NCBI GenBank assembly: GCA_010024875.1
Contig: RGFZ01000026.1
Coordinates: 1-35,243 of the forward strand
Direction of reading: 5' to 3'
DNA from: Oxalobacteraceae bacterium
Lineage (GTDB): Bacteria; Pseudomonadota; Gammaproteobacteria; Burkholderiales; Burkholderiaceae_D
Length of the DNA: 35,243 nt
A program made the translations under genes and the position numbers. How positions within the stretch are numbered: the first letter of the stretch is position 1; every line of letters begins with the position of its first letter. The notes under the pieces are model-generated. The model did no database searches and was not told the DNA's origin. It saw only the letters and a list, made by a program, of their open reading frames with translations. Below, in pieces: positions 7,810 through 16,871 of the stretch.

Positions 7810-9606
7810 TCAATACGCTTCTTCCCATGATATGGACAGTCGCGCAGCGCATTGAATCAACCCTACCATGCTGTAGGTCTGGGGAAAATTTCCCCACAAT
7901 TGCGTACCATCGAGAGACACATCCTCGGACAGCAGGCCTAGATGATTGCGTCGTGAGAGTACTTTTTCGAATAGCGCTCGAGCTCTAGCTTTTTCCCCTG
8001 TCTGCGCGAGCGCGAGTATCCACCACAAAGTACAGACTAAAAAAGCCGCATCAGGGCGACCAAAATCATCTTCCTCATCATAACGAAGCAGGAAATCACC
8101 GCGCTGGAGCTGTCGCTCTACGGCGCGCAGTGTGCCAATGAATCGCGGATCATTCGCGCTCAGAAACTGAAACTCCCCCATCAGGAGCAGGCTGGCGTCG
8201 AGATGCTCGCCACCGAAGGTGGACACAAAACTACCCAATTCAGGATTCCATGCATGATCGACGATCGCTTTGCGAACGGTATCGGCCTCGCGTAGCCAGT
8301 GCGAAGCGCGTGTGTGCAATCTGAGGCGACGGGCAATGGATGCCAGACGGTCGCAAGCTGCCCAGCACATCAGCGTGGAAAACGTATGCACACGCCGCGT
8401 GCCGCGCAATTCCCAAATGCCGGCATCCGGCTCTTGATACACGCGAACGGCTTGCTGTCCGAGCCGCTCCAGATCGGCAAACATCTGACGTCCCGCCGGA
8501 CGCTCCAGCCGCGAATCAAAGAAAGCATGCGTGCTGGCCAACACCGCGGCACCGAATACATCGTTCTGAACCTGCTTCCAGGCGAGATTGCCGACTCTGA
8601 CCGGGCCCATGCCCCGGTAACCCGCCAGACCGGGCGCGATGAATTCTTCCAGCGCTGTCTCGCGACGTATCCCATACACCGGCTGCAGGGGCATGTCACG
8701 CGAATCGGCGATCAGGTTCAGGATGTACTCAAGATAATGTTGCATCGTCGCGGTCACACCCAATTGATTGAGCGCATTCACGACGAAGTACGCATCCCGC
8801 AGCCAGCAATAGCGATAGTCCCAGTTCCTGCCACTGTGCGGCGATTCGGGAATGGACGTCGTGACTGCCGCAATGATCGCGCCGGTATCATCGAATGCAT
8901 TCAGTTTCAGCGTGATCGCTGCACGTATCACGACTTCCTGCCACTCGAAAGGAATCGCCAGATTGCGCACCCAACGATGCCAGTAGGATGCCGTTGATTC
9001 GTAAAAACTTCGACCCAGATCGCGGGGTGCGCCATCAATCGTTTCATCTGGACCCATCAACAACGTGATGCTGTCATGCAGGAAAAACAGGCGCTCCTCA
9101 GTCAGTGCCGTGATCGAAGCATCGGTCGTCACACGCATCGACTGGGTACCGCCCAAGTAGGTCACATGATGCGCTCCACTGCGAGACGATGCGCGATCAC
9201 TGCCGTAATTAAGCGCCGGCCGTATACGTACTCCAATGCGTGGACGTCCCGCCACTCGGCGTATCATCCTGACGATCATCGCGGGTGCAAACATGCGGCC
9301 GTGAAGATAAAAGCGTGGGGAAAAATCCGTAACGTCGATCACGTTCCCTGAATCATCTTCGAGACGGGTCTGCAAAATTGCGGAGTTGCGCTGATATATC
9401 TGGCGCACGGTATGACTGGCGGGGAACAGCAGATCAATGAAACCGAAGGCCTCAGGCGAGTGATTTTGCTCCTCGGGTCGCAGCAGGCTGCAGCACAGCG
9501 GATTGCTGTCAAAGTGCGGATAGCACCACCAGGCAATGCGTGCCTGCCTATCGATCAGGGCACTGGTACGTGAGTTGCCAATCAGGCCGAGATCCAGATT
9601 GCTCAT
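7810..9606 (-). CDS. glycoside hydrolase family 15 protein (trehalase/glucoamylase-like)
   Basis: The 598-residue protein has an N-terminal beta-sandwich region (1 to about 210) and a C-terminal (alpha/alpha)6 barrel. Family marks are GRNWDYRYCWLRDA at 259-272, DAGIWELRG with the likely general acid Glu399, and GLLSED with the likely general base Glu561, followed by GNFPQTYS. GH15 includes glucoamylases, glucodextranases and trehalases; there is no signal peptide, so it acts in the cytoplasm. It overlaps the otsB stop by ATGA, so it is the last gene of a three-gene trehalose operon. The context favours a trehalose- or short-glucan-acting enzyme, but the substrate cannot be read from sequence alone. 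Confidence 0.88.
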   Translation of the reverse strand: MSNLDLGLIGNSRTSALIDRQARIAWWCYPHFDSNPLCCSLLRPEEQNHSPEAFGFIDLLFPASHTVRQIYQRNSAILQTRLEDDSGNVIDVTDFSPRFYLHGRMFAPAMIVRMIRRVAGRPRIGVRIRPALNYGSDRASSRSGAHHVTYLGGTQSMRVTTDASITALTEERLFFLHDSITLLMGPDETIDGAPRDLGRSFYESTASYWHRWVRNLAIPFEWQEVVIRAAITLKLNAFDDTGAIIAAVTTSIPESPHSGRNWDYRYCWLRDAYFVVNALNQLGVTATMQHYLEYILNLIADSRDMPLQPVYGIRRETALEEFIAPGLAGYRGMGPVRVGNLAWKQVQNDVFGAAVLASTHAFFDSRLERPAGRQMFADLERLGQQAVRVYQEPDAGIWELRGTRRVHTFSTLMCWAACDRLASIARRLRLHTRASHWLREADTVRKAIVDHAWNPELGSFVSTFGGEHLDASLLLMGEFQFLSANDPRFIGTLRAVERQLQRGDFLLRYDEEDDFGRPDAAFLVCTLWWILALAQTGEKARARALFEKVLSRRNHLGLLSEDVSLDGTQLWGNFPQTYSMVGLIQCAARLSISWEEAY

Positions 9607-10397
9607 CTGCTGTCGGTGTGCGAACCACGCTCTTGGCGTCTGCCACCGGGCAGAGAATCAATCAGCAGATCGAGCAGTGGCACGATGGACTGATGATCGG
9701 GAATGAAATAATTGGCAGCACTGTCGCCGCCTTCGCCAACGCGCACGCTGAACAGATCATGGCGATCGAGCATGAACACATGCTCATCGGTCACGTCATC
9801 ACCTGCATAGAGCGCCCGCGATGCCCGAGTGAGTTTCATCAGCGATTGCACGGCGCCGCCCTTGTCGTCGGCGCCCGGTGGCAGCAGGTTGAACACCGCC
9901 TTTCCCGAGATCACGCGAGGCAACGGCATGAGCCGATCAAACAATCGGATCAGTTGCTGAGCCACCGCTTCGCGCTCGGGCGCATGCAGGAAATGCACGG
10001 ACAGGGAATAGCGCTTGTATTCGATCCAGACCTCGCTACCGAGCGAATGCAATACCGCTTGCAGCTGATGCTGCCATCCTGCACAAATCGCCTCGAACGC
10101 GCCAACGCGTCGCTCCCAGCCCGGCAAACCTTCAATGCCATGATTGCCGATCAGATAGTCGGGTTCAAAGGCGAGCATGCGATGTATGTCATTTAGTCCA
10201 CGTCCCGTCACGATGCCGACCGGCGCGCGCTGCTTCAGCCGCTGCAGTCGGTCCAGCACAGCCTCGGGAACCATCACCTTGTCGGGATGCGGCTCGAGCG
10301 GCACCAGTGTGCCATCGAAATCGAAAAGACAGAGCAGATCATCGCGCACAAAATCGCGTAGCGCCTGCCGGCCTGCGGGTGAGAACAGTGCTTTCAT
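9603..10397 (-). CDS. otsB: trehalose-6-phosphate phosphatase OtsB
   Basis: OtsB dephosphorylates trehalose-6-phosphate to trehalose in the cytoplasm. The 264-residue HAD-family protein has motif I LFDFDGTLVPLE (Asp26, Asp28), a Lys in SGKAVFN around 166, KGGAVQSLM around 179 and the metal-binding motif GDDVTDE at 199-205. Length is typical. Its start overlaps the otsA stop by 4 bp (ATGA), and its stop overlaps the GH15 start in the same way, so all three are translated in a coupled manner. Confidence 0.95.
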   Translation of the reverse strand: MKALFSPAGRQALRDFVRDDLLCLFDFDGTLVPLEPHPDKVMVPEAVLDRLQRLKQRAPVGIVTGRGLNDIHRMLAFEPDYLIGNHGIEGLPGWERRVGAFEAICAGWQHQLQAVLHSLGSEVWIEYKRYSLSVHFLHAPEREAVAQQLIRLFDRLMPLPRVISGKAVFNLLPPGADDKGGAVQSLMKLTRASRALYAGDDVTDEHVFMLDRHDLFSVRVGEGGDSAANYFIPDHQSIVPLLDLLIDSLPGGRRQERGSHTDSR

Positions 10398-12601
10398 AGC
10401 ACGCGCCGCAATCCTCGATGACTGTGAGAAGAAATTTTTTCACTGACCCGCTGTCGCCGGCGTAATCGCGCCGCATCCAGCAGCATCCGCCCGGCCCAGC
10501 GATAGACATTGAAGTCTCGCACCAACTGGCGCATGCTGCGCATGCGCTCGCGCTGCTCCGGCTCGGGCATGGTGAGCGCACGGTAGAGTGCCTGAGCACC
10601 CTGCTCGATATGATACGGATTAATAATGAGTGCTTCGTGCAGCTCGCGCGCAGCGCCGGTGAACTGAGACAATATCAGAACACCCAACTCGTCATCACGC
10701 GAAGCGATGAATTCCTTGGCGACCAGGTTCATGCCGTCATGCAGGCTGGTGACGACGCAGACATCGCAGCCGCGATAACAGCACGCCAGCCGCTCGGCAT
10801 CATAGTGCTCCACGCGCAGCAGGATGGGCGGCGCGACCAAATTGACATGGCGCTGATTGATTTCCAGCGCAAGCTTGCGCACGCGAGTCTCAAGGTTCTG
10901 GTACTCATCCAATGAAGAACGGCTGGGCGCCGCGATCTGCAGCAGACTGAATCTTCCCACAAGATCGGGATACATCTCCAATAACCTGTCGACCGCCTGA
11001 AATCGCTCCACGATACCCTTGGTGTAATCCAGTCTGTCCACGCCAAGTCCTAGCCGGTACATGGCGGGCAGTCGCAGTTCGTCGCGCATTTCGCGACGGC
11101 ATAGCGCGACATCGCCTGCCGACTCCTGCTCAGGCCAGGCGATAGAGATTGGATAAGGCTCGACCTGCGTGAGCTCACCGCCATAAGAAATCGTCGAGGC
11201 CTCATGCTCAATGCGGGTCTCGAGATAACGATCGACGGTCTCCAGAAAATTCTTGCAATGAAAAGGGGTGTGAAAGCCCAGCAGGGTATTGCCCAGCAAT
11301 CCTTGTAACAACTCCTCTCGCCATGGGCAGATGCCGAAGGATTCCGGATTCGGCCAGGGAATGTGCCAGAACATGATGATGGTCGCCTTGGGCAACCTCT
11401 CTCGTACCATGCGCGGCAATAGCGCAAAATGATAGTCCTGCACCAGCACGACCGGATCATCAGTATGCGCTTCGGCCACCACCGCCTCGGCAAAACGCTG
11501 ATTGACCTCGACATACTGCTCCCAATCCGAGGTACGAAACACGGGACGCACATGCGCCATATGACACAGAGGCCATAATCCCTCATTGGAAAAACCGTAG
11601 TAGTAGCCCTCTTCTTCTTCCACCGTCAGCCACACGCGGCGCAAGGTATACGCCGGTTTCTTGGGGGGTACGCGCACGCGATCATTGGCATCCACGGTGA
11701 CGCGATCGGCGGAGCCGCTACCATGCGCTATCCAAGTACCCGAGCAAGCGCGCATCACCGGCTCTACTGCGGTCACCAGTCCGCTTGCAGGTCGGCGCAC
11801 GACGATGCCATGCTCAGACTGTTCGTGGATATAGGGCTCGCGGTTGGAGACGACCAGCACCTCATCGCCGGCCAATTCGTCATGCAGCAATGAGCGCAAT
11901 TTTTCAGGCGTCCACGCTTGCGGCGAGCTCTGCTCTGACCGGCGCTCGATGTTCATCTCGCGCAGCATCGCACGCAGATCACCGACCAGCGGACGGAATT
12001 CCGGCGGCGCATTGGCGACGGTCGAGCCTGTCTCGCGCCGGAGCAGGTTCTTGAGCGAGCTGACCCATCCCAGCCAGCTCCAATGCGCGATCCACGCACC
12101 CAGCGCAGAGATCACCAGGAACATCAGCAAAAATACCGCACTCAAGTAGTACCGGAATTCCGTGCTGCGTCTGTCAATAAAACTGGTGTCTTGCGCCAGC
12201 AGGAGTTTGCCGAGCGAGACGCCGTCTTGTTCAAGCGCGCTTTCGGTGATCAGCATGCCCTTGGGAGCTCGCGTGTCGCAACTCAGCTGGGCAGGAAAAT
12301 TGCTGCTGCGGTAGATCAGCTTGTCCGTCGCATCGCAGACACCCAACGCATGCAAACGACCTTCACGAACTGATCGATCCAGCAGACTGCGCATACCCTC
12401 AGCATCCTGCAAGGTCAGATAATCCAGCGCAGGCTCGCGCATGGAGGCAGCGACCATCTGCGAGCGCGTATCAAGGTCGCGCAAGAACCAGCGCCGGGTC
12501 AGATCATCGACCAATGGCAACAGCGCCAACGCGAACAATCCCAGCACGGCGGCCAGAGGAAAAATGAAACGCAGCGACAGCTGGAACGGACGTAACGGCA
12601 T
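10394..12601 (-). CDS. otsA: trehalose-6-phosphate synthase OtsA with membrane-anchored sensor-like N-terminus
   Basis: OtsA joins UDP-glucose and glucose-6-phosphate to give trehalose-6-phosphate. At 735 residues it is about 250 longer than usual (family about 470). Residues 12-31 are a hydrophobic helix, 32-150 would be periplasmic, and 151-175 are a second helix (YYLSAVFLLMFLVISALGAW). A HAMP-like linker reaches about 225, and the GT20 domain follows from about 247. The GT20 domain shows VVSNREPY, WHIPWPNPE, GVDRLDYTKGI and SLHDGMNLVAKEF. Thus the catalytic domain would be tethered to the inner membrane behind a receptor-like module. The ATG at 12601 has no strong Shine-Dalgarno, but the TM helix needs it. 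I recall long OtsA forms in some Burkholderiales, but the role of the module is not established to my knowledge. Confidence 0.93.
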   Translation of the reverse strand: MPLRPFQLSLRFIFPLAAVLGLFALALLPLVDDLTRRWFLRDLDTRSQMVAASMREPALDYLTLQDAEGMRSLLDRSVREGRLHALGVCDATDKLIYRSSNFPAQLSCDTRAPKGMLITESALEQDGVSLGKLLLAQDTSFIDRRSTEFRYYLSAVFLLMFLVISALGAWIAHWSWLGWVSSLKNLLRRETGSTVANAPPEFRPLVGDLRAMLREMNIERRSEQSSPQAWTPEKLRSLLHDELAGDEVLVVSNREPYIHEQSEHGIVVRRPASGLVTAVEPVMRACSGTWIAHGSGSADRVTVDANDRVRVPPKKPAYTLRRVWLTVEEEEGYYYGFSNEGLWPLCHMAHVRPVFRTSDWEQYVEVNQRFAEAVVAEAHTDDPVVLVQDYHFALLPRMVRERLPKATIIMFWHIPWPNPESFGICPWREELLQGLLGNTLLGFHTPFHCKNFLETVDRYLETRIEHEASTISYGGELTQVEPYPISIAWPEQESAGDVALCRREMRDELRLPAMYRLGLGVDRLDYTKGIVERFQAVDRLLEMYPDLVGRFSLLQIAAPSRSSLDEYQNLETRVRKLALEINQRHVNLVAPPILLRVEHYDAERLACCYRGCDVCVVTSLHDGMNLVAKEFIASRDDELGVLILSQFTGAARELHEALIINPYHIEQGAQALYRALTMPEPEQRERMRSMRQLVRDFNVYRWAGRMLLDAARLRRRQRVSEKISSHSHRGLRRVL

Positions 12602-12952
12602 CTGGCCATGGTGAGTTGAATGATACGCACACGATGGAGGGGTACATCACCGCTGCCATCCGCTGCCATAAGTCGCAATGGAAATGAACATCACGAACCG
12701 GCACGGGCGCCTCTTTGTTGACTCGCTCATCCGAAGGACAGTTCCTGAAGATGGGGTGATTCGGGACAAGCTTCGTTATTATCAATTTGACTATCGAACA
12801 ATTGGGCGGCGCTGTTTAGCGCATTTGTGCGTTGCAATATCAAAATCTCCAGGCTTTCGCTTGTAAACGACTATCGCAAAACCTCAAGGTGGTTATCATT
12901 GGCAATCCGATGACCGGCTTGCATAAGGCTGGCGCAAACCTTGAGGCAGCAC
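12602..12952. other. divergent intergenic region, otsA / acyl-CoA ligase
   Basis: This 351-bp stretch must carry promoters for otsA (minus) and the ligase-liv operon (plus). It contains A/T-rich sequence near 12770-12850 but no convincing -35/-10 pair, operator or repeat that I can defend. Open frames in it are short and lack family features. Confidence 0.5.
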
Positions 12953-14911
12953 ATGGTGGAGACTACACACGAGTCAGCCGGCACTTTCCCGCGGCTGCTG
13001 CAGCAACACGCACGTCTGCGTCCTGCGCACCCTGCTTTCCGCGAAAAAGATCTGGGCATCTGGCAGACAAGTACCTGGTCTGAGGTCGAGAGGCAAGTCA
13101 GGCTGCTTGCCTGTGGCCTGGCAGCACTAGGCTTTCAGCGTGGGATGAATCTCGCCGTGGTCGGCGACAATCGCCCGCGGCTGTACTGGGCGATGGCTGC
13201 CGCGCAATCACTGGGCGGTGTTGCCGTACCGATGTATCAGGATGCGCCAGCAGCCGACATGGCGTATGTGCTGGAAAACGCCGAGATCGATTTTGCGATC
13301 GTCGAAGATCAGGAACAAGTCGACAAGCTGCTCGAGATTCGCGACTCGGTACCTGGTATGTCGCACATCATCTACGATGACGGCCGCGGTCTGCGCAATT
13401 ACACACAGACCGGTGTGCACTCTCTTGACAGCGTGCAGGCGCTTGGCCAAGCGCATGATCGCGATCATCCGCATTTCTTTCAGCAGCAGGTCGATGCGGG
13501 CAATACCAACGACATCGCCGTAATCCTGTATACCTCGGGCACCACGGGTAAACCGAAAGGCGTCTGTCATTCGCATGCGGCGATGATTGCCACGGGCAAG
13601 ACACTGATCGAATTCGATCAGGTCACGGCGGATGATGAAGTGCTCTGTTATCTGCCGCTGGCCTGGGTCGGTGATTTTCTCTACTCGTATGCGCTGTCGA
13701 ACATCGCCGGCTTTTGCCTCAACTGTCCCGAGTCACCCTCGACGGTTGCCAGCGATCTGCGCGAGATCGGTCCGACCTACTATTTCGGTCCGCCACGCAT
13801 CTATGAAAACATCCTCACGCAAGTCATGATCCGTATCGAGGATGCCAGTGCGATCAAGCGCGCGATATTCCATTACTTCATGCGTGTCGCTCGCCGCGCC
13901 GGGCTCCGACTGCTGGATGGCAAAGGCAACGTGGGCATCATGGACCGTTTGCTGTATGCACTGGGTGAGCTGATGGTCTATGGGCCGCTGAAGAATGTGC
14001 TGGGTCTATCGCGCATTCGCGTGGCTTATACCGGAGGCGAAGCAATCGGCCCGGACCTGTTCGACTTCTACCGCTCGATAGGGATCAACCTCAAACAGCT
14101 GTACGGCATGACCGAAACCTGCGTAACCGTCTGTATGCAACGCTCGGGCGATGTGAAACTCGACACGGTAGGCCGACCGATGAACGGCGTGGAAGTGCAT
14201 ATCGCTGATTCAGGCGAGGTGCTGGTGCGCTCGCCCGGTCTCATGATAGGTTACTACAAGAAGCCGGAAGATACGGCTGAAGCGATCGACAGCGATGGCT
14301 ATTTTCACACCGGCGATGCCGGCTTTTTCGACAATGATGGCCACCTGAAAATCATCGACCGCGCAAAAGATGTGGGCAAGATGGCCGACGGCACTTTGTT
14401 TGCACCAAAGTACATCGAGAACAAGCTGAAGTTCTTCCCGTTCATCAAAGAAGCGGTCGCTTTCGGTGATGGTCGCGCCAGCTGTCATGCGTTCATCAAT
14501 ATTGACATGGAAGCCGTTGGCAACTGGGCCGAGCGCCGCAACCTGCCCTACAGCGGCTACACCGACCTCGCCAGCCAGCCAGCCGTGTACCAGCTGATCG
14601 CCGAATGCGTGGAAAAAGTAAATTCAGATCTCGCGCATGATGATCTGCTGTCGGGTTCGCAGATTCACCGCTTTCTCGTGCTGCACAAGGAGCTCGATCC
14701 GGATGATGACGAGCTGACCCGGACCCGCAAGGTACGCCGTCGCTTCATCGCCGAAAAATACGCGGTACTGATCGAGGCGCTGTATGAGGGCAAGCAGCGG
14801 CAATTCATCGAGACGCAGGTAAAGTTCGAAGACGGGCGGCAGGGCAAGATCAGCGCCGATCTGGAAATCCGCGACGTAAAAACTTTTAGCGTAGCACGCA
14901 AGGCCGCATGA
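12953..14911 (+). CDS. AMP-dependent acyl-CoA synthetase (long-chain fatty-acid--CoA ligase family)
   Basis: This enzyme activates a carboxylic acid with ATP and CoA to an acyl-CoA. The 652-residue protein carries the P-loop YTSGTTGKPKG (193-203), the YGMTE motif (here LYGMTETC), DGYFHTGDAG and IIDRAKD, in normal order. Length fits the long-chain/FadD15-like group. The ATG at 12953 has GAGG about 7 nt upstream; a TTG 12 bp earlier is a less likely alternative. Its stop overlaps the ATP-binding gene (ATGATGA), so it is the first gene of a transport-activation operon. Related operons in Burkholderiales couple a Liv transporter with ligases; the substrate (aromatic, branched or fatty acid) is inference. 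Confidence 0.9.
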   Translation: MVETTHESAGTFPRLLQQHARLRPAHPAFREKDLGIWQTSTWSEVERQVRLLACGLAALGFQRGMNLAVVGDNRPRLYWAMAAAQSLGGVAVPMYQDAPAADMAYVLENAEIDFAIVEDQEQVDKLLEIRDSVPGMSHIIYDDGRGLRNYTQTGVHSLDSVQALGQAHDRDHPHFFQQQVDAGNTNDIAVILYTSGTTGKPKGVCHSHAAMIATGKTLIEFDQVTADDEVLCYLPLAWVGDFLYSYALSNIAGFCLNCPESPSTVASDLREIGPTYYFGPPRIYENILTQVMIRIEDASAIKRAIFHYFMRVARRAGLRLLDGKGNVGIMDRLLYALGELMVYGPLKNVLGLSRIRVAYTGGEAIGPDLFDFYRSIGINLKQLYGMTETCVTVCMQRSGDVKLDTVGRPMNGVEVHIADSGEVLVRSPGLMIGYYKKPEDTAEAIDSDGYFHTGDAGFFDNDGHLKIIDRAKDVGKMADGTLFAPKYIENKLKFFPFIKEAVAFGDGRASCHAFINIDMEAVGNWAERRNLPYSGYTDLASQPAVYQLIAECVEKVNSDLAHDDLLSGSQIHRFLVLHKELDPDDDELTRTRKVRRRFIAEKYAVLIEALYEGKQRQFIETQVKFEDGRQGKISADLEIRDVKTFSVARKAA

Positions 14912-15708
14912 TGAACGACACAAGCAATGGCCGTCGCATCGGCGATGTCATCCTCGATCTGCACAACATCTCACTCTCATTCGGTGGCGTAAGGGCGCTG
15001 ACAGATATCTCTTTTGATATCCGTGAGCACGAGATCCGCGCGATCATCGGACCCAACGGCGCAGGCAAGAGCTCGATGCTGAATGTAATCAATGGGGTCT
15101 ACCGACCACAGCAGGGCGAGATCATTTATCAAGGTAAGCATCGGCGCGACATGGATACCTATCAGGCTGCCAAGAGCGGTATTGCGCGGACCTTCCAGAA
15201 CATCGCGCTGTTCAAAGGCATGACGGTGCTGGACAACATCATGACCGGCCGCAATCTGAAGATGCAGTCCAACTTTCTGATGCAAGCCTTGTATATTGGC
15301 CCGGCACGCAAGGAGGAGATCGCGCATCGGGTGAAGGTCGAAGAAGTGATCGATTTTCTCGAGATTCAGCATATTCGCAAGACGCCGGTGGGACGCCTTC
15401 CCTACGGTCTGCAAAAGCGTGTCGAGCTGGGTCGCGCGCTGGCGGCGGAACCCAGGATTTTATTACTCGACGAGCCGATGGCTGGCATGAACGTCGAAGA
15501 AAAACAGGACATGTGCCGCTTCATCCTTGACGTGAACGAGCAGTTCGGCACCACCATCGTGCTGATCGAGCATGACATGGGCGTGGTAATGGATATCTCC
15601 GATCGCGTGGTGGTGCTCGACTATGGCAAGAAGATCGGCGACGGCACTCCCGATGAAGTGCGAGGCAATCAGGATGTGATCAATGCTTATCTGGGGGTCG
15701 CGCATTGA
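14908..15708 (+). CDS. livG: branched-chain amino acid-type ABC transporter ATP-binding protein (LivG-like)
   Basis: Cytoplasmic ATPase subunit of a HAAT/Liv-type importer. The 266-residue protein has Walker A GPNGAGKS at 48-55, Q-loop in ARTFQNIALF, signature region LPYGLQKRVELGRAL (LivG proteins use a variant of LSGGQ), Walker B ILLLDEPMAGMN and the switch His in LIEHDMG. Start ATG overlaps the ligase stop. It ends with YLGVAH as in LivG. The gene is separated from the first permease gene by 260 bp of repeats rather than the usual close spacing. Confidence 0.93.
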   Translation: MMNDTSNGRRIGDVILDLHNISLSFGGVRALTDISFDIREHEIRAIIGPNGAGKSSMLNVINGVYRPQQGEIIYQGKHRRDMDTYQAAKSGIARTFQNIALFKGMTVLDNIMTGRNLKMQSNFLMQALYIGPARKEEIAHRVKVEEVIDFLEIQHIRKTPVGRLPYGLQKRVELGRALAAEPRILLLDEPMAGMNVEEKQDMCRFILDVNEQFGTTIVLIEHDMGVVMDISDRVVVLDYGKKIGDGTPDEVRGNQDVINAYLGVAH

Positions 15709-15730
15709 AGGCTGCATCCGGTAAGCATGC

Positions 15731-15765
15731 AAAGACGCTGGACCCCGGCCTGCGCCGGGTTGACG
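15731..15765 (-). repeat. dispersed palindromic repeat, copy A (left arm of inverted pair)
   Basis: 35 nt reading AAAGACGCTGGACCCCGGCC and on to GGGTTGACG, with a CCCGGC/GCCGGG hairpin inside. The reverse complement matches copy B at 33 of 35 positions. Confidence 0.85.
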
Positions 15766-15864
15766 ATTTTCAGCGCATCAGTATCAAAAACGTCGTCCTG
15801 GCAGAGGCCACGGGATCTGCCGTCGGTGCGTTCCATCGTGATGGCAACAGTCCGTCGTCTGCGA

Positions 15865-15894
15865 CCATGGATTCCAGCCCGCGCTGTGGCGACG
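15865..15894 (-). repeat. degenerate copy of the palindromic repeat
   Basis: CCATGGATTCCAGCCCGCGC followed by TGTGGCGACG resembles the same repeat family (compare 30738) but its stem is eroded. It lies between copies A and B. Confidence 0.45.
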
Positions 15895-15919
15895 ATTCGG
15901 CGTGCGGCCGGCTTTCAAA

Positions 15920-15954
15920 CGTCATCCCGGCGCAGGCCGGGATCCAGCGTCTTT
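15920..15954 (+). repeat. dispersed palindromic repeat, copy B (right arm of inverted pair)
   Basis: CGTCATCCCGGCGCAGGCCG continuing GGATCCAGCGTCTTT. It is inverted relative to copy A and ends 14 bp before the permease start. Repeats of the form GTCATCCCGGC..GCCGGGATCCAG are typical REP-like elements of beta- and gammaproteobacteria. Confidence 0.85.
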
Positions 15955-15968
15955 AACGTGTCGTGTCT

Positions 15969-16868
15969 ATGAACCTGAACTTCTTCTTCGAAGTCCTGAT
16001 CGGCGGCCTGCTCTCCGGCGTGATGTATGCGCTGGTGGCGCTAGGCTTTGTGCTGATCTACAAAGCCTCTGGTGTGTTCAACTTTGCGCAGGGCGCCATG
16101 GTGTTCTTTGCCGCGCTGACTTGCGTATCGCTGACTGAATTCGGTTGGCCGCTCTGGGTGGCGATCGCTGCAACCATCGTGGTAATGAGTGTGCTGGGGC
16201 TGGCGATAGAACGGGTGGTACTGCGCCCGCTGGTCAATCAGCCCGAGATCTCGCTGTTCATGGCCACCATCGGCCTGACTTTCTTCATTGAGGGCCTAGC
16301 GCAGCTGATGTGGGGCGCAGAGGTAAAGCGGCTGGATCTGGGCATTGAAGACGTACCGATGGAAAGCCTCCTGGAAAGCTTTAACATCATCGTCTCGAAA
16401 TTCGACATGATCTCGGCGGCGATCTGTGCATTGCTGGTCGGTGGTCTGGCGCTGTTCTTCTCTCGTACCAAGGTGGGACGCGCCTTGCGCGCGGTAGCTG
16501 ACGATCACCAGGCGGCGCTGGCGGTCGGCATCCCGCTGCAGCAGATCTGGGGCATTGTCTGGGGGGTGGCCGGTTTCGTCGCGCTGGTGGCGGGCCTCTT
16601 GTGGGGTTCGCGCAATGGGGTACAGTTCTCGCTGACCTTTGTCGCGCTCAAGGCGCTGCCGGTGCTGATCCTTGGCGGCTTTACCTCGGTACCAGGCGCG
16701 ATCATCGGCGGATTGATCATCGGCGCCTCTGAAAAACTGGCCGAGGTCTATCTCGGACCCTTCGTCGGCGGCGGCATCGAGGGCTGGTTTCCTTATGTGC
16801 TGGCACTGCTGTTCCTGCTGGTCAGGCCGGAAGGCCTGTTCGGCGAAAAGATCATCCGGAGGATCTGA
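15969..16868 (+). CDS. livH: branched-chain amino acid-type ABC transporter permease (LivH-like)
   Basis: Inner-membrane permease. The 299-residue product starts with hydrophobic helices (IGGLLSGVMYALVALGFVLI) and the hallmark SGVFNFAQGAMVFF. It has the EAA-like loop GRALRAVADDHQAALAVGI and ends with LVRPEGLFGEK, the usual LivH C-terminus. About eight membrane helices are visible. The start could be this ATG or a GTG 6 bp upstream; the Shine-Dalgarno is weak for both, in keeping with the repeat element just upstream having replaced the normal leader. Confidence 0.93.
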   Translation: MNLNFFFEVLIGGLLSGVMYALVALGFVLIYKASGVFNFAQGAMVFFAALTCVSLTEFGWPLWVAIAATIVVMSVLGLAIERVVLRPLVNQPEISLFMATIGLTFFIEGLAQLMWGAEVKRLDLGIEDVPMESLLESFNIIVSKFDMISAAICALLVGGLALFFSRTKVGRALRAVADDHQAALAVGIPLQQIWGIVWGVAGFVALVAGLLWGSRNGVQFSLTFVALKALPVLILGGFTSVPGAIIGGLIIGASEKLAEVYLGPFVGGGIEGWFPYVLALLFLLVRPEGLFGEKIIRRI

Positions 16869-16871
16869 CCC

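Noticed and set aside
8299-8997. 232-codon plus-strand frame inside the GH15 gene
   Set aside because: It is the antisense shadow of a well-supported gene with complete family motifs.
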